Shown here: positions 1 to 5,794 of the stretch, piece by piece
Layout of the letters: every line of letters begins with the position of its first letter
Numbering within the stretch: position 1 is the stretch's first letter
Assembly (NCBI GenBank): GCA_016285815.1
Contig: JAEERN010000004.1
Span: 1 to 5,810, forward strand
Source of the DNA: Clostridiales bacterium
Lineage (GTDB): Bacteria; Bacillota; Clostridia; Oscillospirales; QAMX01
Direction of reading: 5' to 3'
DNA: 5,810 nucleotides
Position numbers and translations under genes: made by a program
Notes under the pieces: generated by a model
Database searches by the model: none
Told to the model about the DNA's origin: nothing
What the model saw: only the letters and a program-made list of their open reading frames with translations

Positions 1-206
1 GGGCAGACCGCGGCGCAGGCGCCGCAGACGACGCACTTTTTCGCGGTGAAGGACAGCTCGGGGGAAAAAGCGCGCGTTTCGGGGTTGTGGCACCACTCGC
101 AGCGCAGCGGACAGCCCTTGAGGAACACGACGGTCCGGGTCCCCGGACCGTCGTGCATGCAGAAGCGCTGGATCTCGGTGACGGTCAGTTCAATGCCGGT
201 ATTCAT
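1..206 (-). CDS. Glycyl radical enzyme activase (radical SAM), N-terminal part, truncated by window edge
   Basis: Activating enzyme that uses S-adenosylmethionine and a [4Fe-4S] cluster to abstract a hydrogen from the glycine of its partner enzyme. Only 68 codons are in the window. The radical SAM signature CxxxCxxC is visible as Cys32, Cys36 and Cys39 (GCPLRCEWCHNPE). Upstream lies the HDGPGTRTVVFLKGC block typical of the PflA/activase family. It is followed by a ferredoxin-type CxxCxxCxxxC motif (Cys58, Cys61, Cys64, Cys68), the start of the extra iron-sulfur insert found in activases of non-PFL enzymes (for example hydroxyphenylacetate decarboxylase or B12-independent glycerol dehydratase) and lacking in classical PflA. 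The ATG at 206 is the only plausible start, because a TGA lies three codons upstream in frame. The start overlaps the last 17 bases of the glycyl radical enzyme gene, so the two are probably translationally coupled. The family call is firm; the partner is inferred from adjacency. Confidence 0.95.
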   Translation of the reverse strand, partial: MNTGIELTVTEIQRFCMHDGPGTRTVVFLKGCPLRCEWCHNPETRAFSPELSFTAKKCVVCGACAAVC

Positions 207-2301
207 CGATGATCATGTCCTGCCATTCGCGGCAGAGCGTCACGAAGCGCGCGTTCCAGCCGGAGACCCGGACCGAGAGCGTGGCGTACGACTCCGGGTG
301 ACGCTGGGCCTCCAGCAGCAGCTCGGCGTCGGCGACATCGGGCTGGAGGAAGAACCCGCCGAGGGCGGCGAACCCGCGCAGCAGCGAGATCAGGGCCTGC
401 TTGCCGTCCTCGCCCTCCACGCTGCCCGGCAGGAGCTTGAGGTCCAGCGCGGCCCCCGTGGTCATCTCCGACAGGTCCGGCTTGCAGTAAGAGCGGACGA
501 TCGCCGTCGCGCCCAGCCGGTCGCTGCCCGGGGTGGGCGAGCAGTTCGGCGCCAGCACTTCGCCTTTTTTTCGCCCGCTGGGGGAGGCCAGCCGGCGCGG
601 CGCCCATTCAAGCTGGCGCCCGAAGGTGCTGACGCCCGGCGGGAAGAAGATCCCGCCGCCGTCGTTGGCGCGGCAGGCCAGCGCGAAATCGTGCAGCAGC
701 CGCACCGCGACGGCGTCGCACTCGTCATTGTCGTTGCCGAAATAGTCAAAGCCGAGGATCCGGCGCCGAAGGACCTCGCCGCCCTCCCAATCGCGCCGGA
801 GCAGGGCCAGAAAGTCCGGGAAAGAGATCAGCCGGTCGTCGAAGACCGCCTTTTTGATCGCGTACAGCGAGTTGACCACGTCGGGAAGCCCGCCGATGTG
901 GGGGGACCGGACGCAGTAGTTCGGGCCGCCCTCGAAATACGAGCGCCCGCGGGCGACGCAGCCCCGCTCGAACAGGGCGACCACCGTCGCCGGGGTCTGG
1001 GGCCGCCGCTCTCCCGTGAGGGGGTCGATCAGCCAGGCCTTGTGATCGTCGCAGATGCGCTTCACCTCGTCGGAGAGATCGCGGACGAAGGCCGCGTAGA
1101 GCGCCTCGAAGCTGTCGAAGGAGACGTCCCCGGCATAGTCCCGCAGCGTGCGGTGCTGAAGGATCTGAAGCGCGTCGAAGGGGGAATAGGCGAAGTCGGT
1201 CTCGCCGGGGATCTGGACCTCCCAGCAGCCGTCGTTGGCAAAGCGCCGCGCCGCTTCCGGGGGATAGCCATAGCGCTCCAGCGCCGCCAGGACGGTCTCT
1301 TCGCCGTAAAAGGCCAGCACGCCGCCGCCGTACCGGACGACCTCGGCCGCGCGCTCCAGCAGGCGCGGCTCGGTGGCGGCGCTGAGCCGGACGGAGATGG
1401 GAAAGTCGCTGATCCCCAGCTCTTCGACGACGTCCAGAACGAGATAGGTCACCTCGTTGGTGACGTCGGCCCCGCCGCGGTCGACGCCGGCGAGCACGAT
1501 GTTCTGATAGTGCTGGGCGTCGCCGCTGCCGCAGTCGCCGCCCTTGACCCACTCGCAGCCCTTGATGAAGAAGTGGGCCAGGATCTCCCGGGCCTCGTCG
1601 AGGTCCAGCCGTCCCTCGGCCAGATCGCGCTTCAGATAGCCGCCCAGAAGCGCGTCGATCCGGCCGATCCCGGGCCAGTTGCCGCAGAGACGCACGAAGG
1701 AGAAGAGGAACCACAGGCTCTGCACGGCCTCGTGAAAGGTCCGGGCGGGCCGGAAGGGGACGCGGCGCAGATTGGCCAGGTTTTCGGCGAGGTCCGGCCG
1801 CCCCTCCAGCGCCGCGAGATAGCGGCCGTGCCAGAGGGTGATGCTGTCCAGGACCGAGCGGCAGCTCTCGAAAAACTCCGCCGCCCGGGCGTCCCGGGGA
1901 GCGGCCGCGGCGCGCTCGACGTCGGCCCGGATGCCGTCCAGCCCGCGGGTCAGGACCGTTTCAAAGTCGATGGTGAGGTGTGAGACGCTGGAGAACACCG
2001 CCTTGCCGTTCCGGACGGCGGGAACGCAGTGCGAGATCGCCAGGCCCAGCGTCGCCGCGCCGCTGATCCGCTCACCCTCGCAGAGGCGGATGGGAGCCTG
2101 TTCGGCGATGGCGCGGATCGCAAGGTCGTATCGCCGGACGGCGGGCAGGTCGTCAAAGCCCGGGATCCCGTCCAGCGAGACGGCCTCGTGCCGCATGGTG
2201 TCCAGCCCGTAGACGTGGGCCAGCGAGTCGAAGGCGAACTTTCTCGTGCTCTCACAGAGGCGCACGGGGCGCTTTCGGCCGGTCGAGGAAAAAAACTCCA
2301 T
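190..2301 (-). CDS. Glycyl radical enzyme, pyruvate formate-lyase family, substrate unassigned
   Basis: A 703-residue glycyl radical enzyme, expected to be cytosolic and oxygen-sensitive. The PFL-like barrel domain fills most of the chain. The thiyl-radical cysteine lies in NDGCWE (Cys359, with Glu361 two residues on). This GCxE pattern is shared by dehydratases, decarboxylases and C-N/C-S lyases of the family, whereas true PFL has adjacent cysteines. The C-terminal glycine-radical domain carries SGRKKGEVLAPNCSPTPG and ends with VRVSGWNARF, where Gly681 is the radical site; the usual Tyr after this Gly is Trp. I chose the ATG at 2301: AAGGAG lies 8 bases upstream of it, and that site would fall inside the coding sequence if the ATG at 2319 were used (which adds six residues). 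The gene starts 14 bases after the DUF3783 stop and overlaps the activase. Family membership is certain. I cannot name the substrate; a dehydratase, decarboxylase or lyase is possible, and pyruvate cleavage is unlikely. Confidence 0.95.
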   Translation of the reverse strand: MEFFSSTGRKRPVRLCESTRKFAFDSLAHVYGLDTMRHEAVSLDGIPGFDDLPAVRRYDLAIRAIAEQAPIRLCEGERISGAATLGLAISHCVPAVRNGKAVFSSVSHLTIDFETVLTRGLDGIRADVERAAAAPRDARAAEFFESCRSVLDSITLWHGRYLAALEGRPDLAENLANLRRVPFRPARTFHEAVQSLWFLFSFVRLCGNWPGIGRIDALLGGYLKRDLAEGRLDLDEAREILAHFFIKGCEWVKGGDCGSGDAQHYQNIVLAGVDRGGADVTNEVTYLVLDVVEELGISDFPISVRLSAATEPRLLERAAEVVRYGGGVLAFYGEETVLAALERYGYPPEAARRFANDGCWEVQIPGETDFAYSPFDALQILQHRTLRDYAGDVSFDSFEALYAAFVRDLSDEVKRICDDHKAWLIDPLTGERRPQTPATVVALFERGCVARGRSYFEGGPNYCVRSPHIGGLPDVVNSLYAIKKAVFDDRLISFPDFLALLRRDWEGGEVLRRRILGFDYFGNDNDECDAVAVRLLHDFALACRANDGGGIFFPPGVSTFGRQLEWAPRRLASPSGRKKGEVLAPNCSPTPGSDRLGATAIVRSYCKPDLSEMTTGAALDLKLLPGSVEGEDGKQALISLLRGFAALGGFFLQPDVADAELLLEAQRHPESYATLSVRVSGWNARFVTLCREWQDMIIDEYRH

Positions 2302-2315
2302 GGCGGAAACTCCTT

Positions 2316-2705
2316 TCATGCGCGCGCCGGCCCGGAGCGGCCGCGCTCCTGCAAAAGCAGCGCTTCCCGTTCGGCGGACAGCTCCCGGGCGAGCTGTGCC
2401 GGGGTCCAGAAGAGGTTTTGTCCGGTGACCACGGCCTTGAGGGCCACCGGGGCCCCGCTTTGGCGAAGCCCGTCCAAAAGACCGTGGAACTGCGGGGCGC
2501 CGAGCCCGTCCATCACCAGCATCTCGTCGGCGAAGGCGGCCTCCGCCGACGCGCCGGGAAAGCCCGGCCGCCCGGTCAGCGCGCCCAGCGGACGCCCGAA
2601 GCGGTCCGGCGGGATCTCCCGGCAGGAAACGTCCAGCCGGGCCGCCAGCGCGCGGATCACGGCCGCCTTGGGAGCGGGGATGTTGAACAGCAGGATCTGC
2701 GCCAC
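2316..2705 (-). CDS. DUF3783 domain protein
   Basis: A 129-residue soluble protein that I assign to the DUF3783 family. It opens with a hydrophobic strand (MAQILLFNIP). Near the C-terminus it has the family hallmark LKAVVTGQNLFW (residues 89-100), followed by the TPAQLARELSAERE helix. No biochemical role is established for the family, to my knowledge. The start is a GTG at 2705, preceded by AGGAGG with a 7-base spacer. The open frame runs further upstream, but that part overlaps the L,D-transpeptidase gene in another frame and has no comparable ribosome binding site. Its TGA at 2316-2318 lies 14 bases before the glycyl radical enzyme start, and an ATGA overlap is also present, so the two genes are very likely co-transcribed. 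Co-expression with a glycyl radical enzyme suggests an accessory role, but this is inference from position only. No signal peptide or membrane segment is seen. Confidence 0.85.
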   Translation of the reverse strand: MAQILLFNIPAPKAAVIRALAARLDVSCREIPPDRFGRPLGALTGRPGFPGASAEAAFADEMLVMDGLGAPQFHGLLDGLRQSGAPVALKAVVTGQNLFWTPAQLARELSAEREALLLQERGRSGPARA

Positions 2706-2746
2706 GGCGGCGCCTCCTCTCTTTGGGGCGATCTCAAAGCGGGAAA

Positions 2747-2778
2747 CGCGCGCCGATCCGGACTGGGAGCGGCGCGCG
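2747..2778 (-). terminator. Possible weak intrinsic terminator after the L,D-transpeptidase gene
   Basis: The arms 2747-2755 and 2770-2778 form a perfect 9-bp GC stem with a 14-base loop, about 13 bases past the transpeptidase stop. On the minus strand the stem is followed by TTTCCCGCTTT, a poor U-tract, so termination may be partial or absent. The 86-base gap between the two genes shows no convincing promoter, so readthrough into the DUF3783 operon is possible. Confidence 0.35.
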
Positions 2779-2791
2779 GAAGGTGCGGAAG

Positions 2792-3532
2792 TCAGTAGAC
2801 CGTGACGGCGGTCCCGGGGGTGATCGTCTGCAGGATGCGGATCATGCTCTCCTCCGAGACGGCGACACAGCCGCCGGTGGGATAGTCGGGCTCCTTCCAG
2901 CAGTGCAGGAAGATGGCGTTGCCGGCGTACGGCGCGCCGGCCAGGTTGTAGCCCATGTCGAGGAAGTAGGCGTACCGGATCGGATAGTCGATCAGGTGCT
3001 CGTCCTCGGAATAGTCCCAATCGGGGTGCTCGCTCTTGTAGAGCAGGGTGTTGTAGTTGAGGCCGTTGGAGCCGGTCGCGCACCAGTACATGTCGTCCGT
3101 GACCTTCGTATAGGGCAGCAGGCTGCCGGGGTCGTCCTGGATGCCGTAGGCCCCGCCTACGGTCCAGGTGCCCAGCGGGGTCTTGACGTCGCCCTCCGAC
3201 TGTTTGCCGGGGCCGTTTTTGCCGATCACGGCGGGGCAGCGGAAGACGGCCTCATACGCGCCGCCCCGGGCCTGATAGACCGTGAGCTCGGCGTGGTAAT
3301 CGCCGTCCACGGCGGTCTTGATGCCGATGCGGTACTCGCCGTCCCGCTCGGAGGAGATGGGCTGGCCGAAAAGGGTCCGTTCCACCTCGTCCTGCGAGAT
3401 CACGTTTTTGTAGAGCTTGAACCCGGCCAGCCGGCGCGCGTCGGAGACCTTGACCCAGACCAGGGCCGCCGCCAGCAGCAGAGACAGCACGGCAAGGGCG
3501 AGACAAAAGAGCTTCCAGCGTTTGAGTGACAT
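2792..3532 (-). CDS. Membrane-anchored L,D-transpeptidase (YkuD domain)
   Basis: A 246-residue cell-envelope protein. The N-terminus has a few basic residues, then a hydrophobic segment (about residues 8-27) that should act as an uncleaved signal anchor, placing the catalytic domain outside the membrane. The YkuD domain covers about residues 80-246. It shows GKNGPGKQSEGDVKTPLGTW (104-123) and the catalytic block with His210 and Cys222 (IFLHCWKEP, then PTGGCVAVSEE). The family uses this Cys to form 3-3 peptidoglycan cross-links or to attach proteins to peptidoglycan. The usual SHGC reads TGGC here, as in a subgroup of Firmicutes homologues. The ATG at 3532 is chosen because GGAGG lies 8 bases upstream; the frame stays open further upstream, but that extension runs through the tRNA gene and is not credible. 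Downstream of the tRNA-Trp terminator no clear promoter of its own is visible. The substrate is not known from sequence. Confidence 0.93.
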   Translation of the reverse strand: MSLKRWKLFCLALAVLSLLLAAALVWVKVSDARRLAGFKLYKNVISQDEVERTLFGQPISSERDGEYRIGIKTAVDGDYHAELTVYQARGGAYEAVFRCPAVIGKNGPGKQSEGDVKTPLGTWTVGGAYGIQDDPGSLLPYTKVTDDMYWCATGSNGLNYNTLLYKSEHPDWDYSEDEHLIDYPIRYAYFLDMGYNLAGAPYAGNAIFLHCWKEPDYPTGGCVAVSEESMIRILQTITPGTAVTVY

Positions 3533-3554
3533 GGGGCAAACCTCCCGAAAAACC

Positions 3555-3610
3555 GGCGCGCAGGGCGCCTTTTGATGTGTCCGCCGCGGGCGGGGCCGCG
3601 CGCGGCCCCG
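3555..3610 (-). other. Two GC-rich hairpins in the leader of the L,D-transpeptidase gene
   Basis: Positions 3591-3610 form a perfect 20-base palindrome (CGGGGCCGCG repeated in reverse complement). A second stem pairs 3555-3559 with 3565-3569 (GGCGC/GCGCC, 5-base loop). On the minus strand the second stem is followed by GG and then TTTTT (3552-3548), immediately ahead of the ribosome binding site at 3546-3541. The pair could be a backup terminator for the tRNA transcript or an attenuator for the transpeptidase. The structures are visible; any role is inference. Confidence 0.45.
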
Positions 3611-3612
3611 GC

Positions 3613-3648
3613 AAAAAAGTCGCCGCAAGCGGTCGAACGCTTGCGGCG
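3613..3648 (-). terminator. Intrinsic terminator of the tRNA-Trp gene
   Basis: On the minus strand, a perfect 11-bp stem (CGCCGCAAGCG, at 3648-3638, pairing with 3631-3621) encloses a 6-base loop and is followed by AC and six T (3618-3613). It begins five bases after the tRNA 3' end, so the tRNA is probably transcribed as a single short unit. Confidence 0.93.
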
Positions 3649-3653
3649 GCGCG

Positions 3654-3726
3654 CGGGGGCACAAAGGATCGAACTCTGGGCCTACGGTTTTGGAGACCGC
3701 CGCTCTACCAGCTGAGCTATACCCCC
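3654..3726 (-). tRNA. tRNA-Trp (anticodon CCA)
   Basis: A complete 73-base cloverleaf on the minus strand. The acceptor stem is GGGGGTA/TGCCCCC with G73 as discriminator. The D arm is GCTC-AGCTGGTA-GAGC. The anticodon arm is GCGGT-CTCCAAA-ACCGT, giving anticodon CCA, which reads UGG (tryptophan). The variable loop is AGGCC and the T arm is CAGAG-TTCGATC-CTTTG. The 3' CCA is not encoded and must be added after transcription. A strong promoter precedes it and a strong terminator follows. Confidence 0.97.
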
Positions 3727-3758
3727 ACGATCTTCGGGCAGACCCGGAAATCTCCATT

Positions 3759-3787
3759 ATTATACACATTCCCGGGGGCGTTGTCAA
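3759..3787 (-). promoter_or_regulatory. Consensus sigma-70/sigma-A promoter for tRNA-Trp
   Basis: On the minus strand TTGACA (3787-3782) and TATAAT (3764-3759) are separated by exactly 17 bases. Both hexamers match the consensus perfectly, as expected for a highly expressed stable RNA gene. Transcription should start near 3752, giving a 5' leader of about 25 bases before the tRNA at 3726. An AT-rich stretch upstream (3791-3823) could act as an UP element. Confidence 0.93.
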
Positions 3788-3823
3788 GCCCTATATCTAT
3801 ACTATTTGATGAAAAATATTTTC

Positions 3824-3852
3824 TTGTATTCCGGCGCCGGATATGCTATAAT
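3824..3852 (+). promoter_or_regulatory. Extended -10 promoter of the decarboxylase operon
   Basis: TGC-TATAAT (3844-3852) is a perfect -10 with the TGn extension. It is paired with a weak -35, TTGTAT (3824-3829), at 17-base spacing. Transcription should start near 3859, giving a leader of about 90 bases to the carboxyltransferase start at 3948. The AT-rich run GAAAAATATTTTC (3811-3823) directly upstream may help as an UP element. This promoter fires away from the tRNA-Trp promoter; the two -35 boxes are 36 bases apart. Confidence 0.85.
3830..3841. repeat. Perfect inverted repeat in the promoter spacer (possible operator)
   Basis: TCCGGCGCCGGA is a perfect 12-base palindrome lying wholly between the -35 and -10 of the plus-strand promoter. 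It stands out as a GC island in AT-rich surroundings. The position would suit a repressor or other regulator binding site; the regulator is unknown and chance cannot be excluded for so short a repeat. Confidence 0.5.
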
Positions 3853-3870
3853 TAACTTTGATACGGAATT

Positions 3871-3906
3871 GTGAGAAAAGGCGTTTCGCGCGGCTTTTTC
3901 TTTCAC
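3871..3906 (+). other. Imperfect hairpin in the 5' leader of the decarboxylase operon
   Basis: In the predicted mRNA leader, GTGA (3871-3874) pairs with TCAC (3903-3906) and GAAAAG (3875-3880) pairs with CTTTTTC (3894-3900). A small GCG-TTT-CGC stem (3881-3889) sits at the tip. It lies about 12 bases from the predicted transcript start and 25 bases upstream of the ribosome binding site (AAGGAGG, 3931-3937). It could stabilise the message or take part in regulation. It does not resemble any riboswitch class I recognise. Confidence 0.4.
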
Positions 3907-3947
3907 ATATTCACGGGACACTTACGGGTCAAGGAGGTAGGGAAAAC

Positions 3948-5360
3948 ATGGACAATATCGGGAAAAGAGATCTTTTCCTCGAGAAAAAGGCCGCCGTTTC
4001 CAAAGCCTCGCCGGCCAGAGATCGCATCGCGCTGATCCTGGACGAGGGCAGCTTTATGGAGGTCGGCGCGTTTGTGAAGCAGCGGCCGACGGAGCTCGGC
4101 GGGATCGCCGACGCCGCGGCGGAGGGCGTGGTCACGGGCTGGGGCACGGTCAACGGCGCTCCCGTCTGCGTCTTCTCGCAGGACGCCGCCGCGCTGGGCG
4201 GCGCGGTCTCGGAGATGCACGCCAAAAAGATCTGCGCGCTTTACGATTACGCGCTGAAGACGGGGATCCCCGTCGTCGGCGTCTTTGATTCCAAGGGCGC
4301 CAGGATCGCCGAAGGGGTGGACGCGCTGAACGGCTATGCCGCCGTCATCGCCAAGGCCACCGCCGCGGCGAGCCTCGTGCCCCAGATCGCCGTCATCGCC
4401 GGAAACTGCGGCGGCGCGGCCGCCGTTGCGGCGTCCTGCTTCGACTTCACCGTCGCGGTGGAGGGTTCGGAGTTCTACTTCAATTCGCCCACGGTCATCG
4501 CCGCGCGGTCCGGCGCGGCCGAGGTCAAGGCCGGCGCGGCGGAGGCCGTCGCCGCGGGCAAGGCGGATTTCGCCGCCAAGACCGACGCGGAGGCCGCCGG
4601 CATCGTCCGGGCGCTGATCTCGTATCTGCCCGCCAACAGCTCCGGCGACAAGAACTATGCCGCCGACAGCGACGACATCAACCGCCTCACCGATCTGGAG
4701 GCGCTGGGCGCGGGCGACGCGGCCTCGGTGCTGGCCGCCGCCGCGGACAACGGCGAATATCTGGAGATCGGCGCGGGTTATGCCGACGAGGTCTTCACGG
4801 GGCTGGCCCGGTTCGACGGCGAAGCCGTCGCGGTGGTCGGGTTCTTCGGGACCGTCACGGCCGCCGGCGCCGCCAAGGCCGCCGATTTCATCGGCTTTGC
4901 CGACATGTTCGGCCTGTCCGTGGTCACCGTGCTGAACTCCGGCGGGTTCGACTGCTCCGCCGAATTCGAAAGCTGCGGCCTGACCGCCGCCGCCTCCCTG
5001 GCCGGGGCCTACGCTTCGGCCTCCGTTCCCACGGTCACGCTGATCACCGGCCTGGCCACGGGTTCGGCCTACGTCGCCATGGGCGCCAAGGGCTTGGGCT
5101 GCGATATGGTCTTTGCCTGGCCCCAGGCGGAGATCTCCGCGCTGAACGCCGGCGCCGCCGTGGATCTGCTCTGCGCCGACGCGCTCAAGGCCGCCGACGA
5201 TCCCATCGCCGAGCGCGCAAAGCTGACCGCCGAGTACGGCGAAAAGCTGGCCTCGCCCTATGAGGCGGCCCGTCACGGCTATGTGGACGAGATCGTCGAT
5301 CCGCTGGAGACCAGACAGGCGCTGGTCTACGCGCTGGGCCTGCTGTCCACGAAGAACTGA
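3948..5360 (+). CDS. Biotin-dependent carboxyltransferase (MmdA/PccB-like), probable alpha subunit of a Na+-pumping decarboxylase
   Basis: A 470-residue carboxyl transferase of the crotonase-fold family that includes methylmalonyl-CoA decarboxylase alpha, glutaconyl-CoA decarboxylase alpha and propionyl-CoA carboxylase beta. The N-half shows RDRIALILDEGSFMEVGAF, VVTGWGTVNGAPVCVFSQD, GGAVSEMHAKKI and KGARIAEGVDALNGY. The C-half shows FTGLARFDGEAVAVVGFFG, KAADFIGFADMF, YVAMGAKGLGCDMVFAWPQAEI and the closing YEAARHGYVDEIVDP. It is shorter than usual (about 510): the N-terminal KGKLTARERI lead-in is reduced, the GFLPG loop is missing (SGGFDCSAEF instead), and there is no HGNIPL-type tail. The family GGARIQEG reads KGARIAEG. 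The ATG at 3948 has AAGGAGG ten bases upstream; the frame is open further upstream but without such a site. A downstream OadG gene and a probable biotin carrier point to a decarboxylase rather than a soluble carboxylase. In that role it would move the substrate's carboxyl group to biotin. Methylmalonyl-CoA is likely but unproven. Confidence 0.88.
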   Translation: MDNIGKRDLFLEKKAAVSKASPARDRIALILDEGSFMEVGAFVKQRPTELGGIADAAAEGVVTGWGTVNGAPVCVFSQDAAALGGAVSEMHAKKICALYDYALKTGIPVVGVFDSKGARIAEGVDALNGYAAVIAKATAAASLVPQIAVIAGNCGGAAAVAASCFDFTVAVEGSEFYFNSPTVIAARSGAAEVKAGAAEAVAAGKADFAAKTDAEAAGIVRALISYLPANSSGDKNYAADSDDINRLTDLEALGAGDAASVLAAAADNGEYLEIGAGYADEVFTGLARFDGEAVAVVGFFGTVTAAGAAKAADFIGFADMFGLSVVTVLNSGGFDCSAEFESCGLTAAASLAGAYASASVPTVTLITGLATGSAYVAMGAKGLGCDMVFAWPQAEISALNAGAAVDLLCADALKAADDPIAERAKLTAEYGEKLASPYEAARHGYVDEIVDPLETRQALVYALGLLSTKN

Positions 5361-5379
5361 AAAAAAGAGGACTGACGCT

Positions 5380-5757
5380 ATGGAGTACATCATCCTTGCC
5401 GCCTCGGAGGAAATGAGCCTGGGCGATAAGCTGGGCGAAGGTCTGACGACGCTGGCGCTGGGACTCGGCACGGTCTTCGCGGTGCTGATCCTGCTCTGGG
5501 TCATCATCGCGCTGGTGGGCAAAGCCGTTACCGCGGTGGAAAAGCGCGGCAGAAAGCCGGCCCTTCCGGAAAAGCCCGCGGTCCCGGCCGTTCCGGCCCC
5601 CGCCGAAAAGCCCGCGCTGGAGGCGCCCAAGTCTGACGAGGTCGGCGGCGACGAACTGGTCGCCGTCATGGCCGCCGCCATCGCCGCGTTCGGCGGCGAA
5701 AACGCGCCGCGGATGCGGATCCGCTCGGTGCGCCGCACGACCAACTGGAATCAGTAA
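5380..5757 (+). CDS. OadG-family small membrane subunit of the decarboxylase pump
   Basis: A 125-residue protein of the OadG (oxaloacetate decarboxylase gamma / methylmalonyl-CoA decarboxylase delta) family. In these complexes the small subunit anchors and stabilises the assembly at the membrane. It has a short N-terminus, one hydrophobic helix (about residues 22-47, GLTTLALGLGTVFAVLILLW and on), then a Pro/Ala/Lys linker (about 57-85). The C-terminal segment is typical of the family: DELVAVMAAAIAAFGG (91-106) and RMRIRSVRRTTNW (111-123). The ATG at 5380 follows GAGG by 9 bases and lies 19 bases after the carboxyltransferase stop, so both belong to one operon. Family membership is clear; whether it serves a methylmalonyl-CoA, glutaconyl-CoA or oxaloacetate pump is not decided by this protein. 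Confidence 0.9.
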   Translation: MEYIILAASEEMSLGDKLGEGLTTLALGLGTVFAVLILLWVIIALVGKAVTAVEKRGRKPALPEKPAVPAVPAPAEKPALEAPKSDEVGGDELVAVMAAAIAAFGGENAPRMRIRSVRRTTNWNQ

Positions 5758-5794
5758 ATCCCATCACATTTTTTGAGAAGAGAGGATCAATCAG

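Noticed and set aside
46..1983. A long open frame (645 codons) on the plus strand opposite the glycyl radical enzyme gene
   Set aside because: It is antisense to a gene with clear family motifs. Its translation is rich in Arg, Gly and Ala with no recognisable domain, as expected from the opposite strand of GC-rich codons.
2302..2319. Upstream ATG at 2319 as the start of the glycyl radical enzyme
   Set aside because: It would place the AAGGAG ribosome binding site inside the coding sequence; the ATG at 2301 has ideal spacing. The ATGA overlap with the DUF3783 stop keeps it as a minor alternative.
3654..3726. tRNA gene as an integration site for a mobile element
   Set aside because: No integrase, no duplicated tRNA 3' end and no change in base composition is seen on either side.
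3865..3875. GGAATTGTGAG, identical to the first half of the E. coli lac operator, just after the predicted transcript start
   Set aside because: The second, symmetric half is missing and no LacI-type context exists; an 11-base match is best taken as chance.
3903..5744. A long open frame (613 codons) on the minus strand opposite the carboxyltransferase and OadG genes
   Set aside because: It is low-complexity Gly/Arg/Asp-rich sequence spanning two real genes, including their intergenic gap, with no plausible ribosome binding site or domain.
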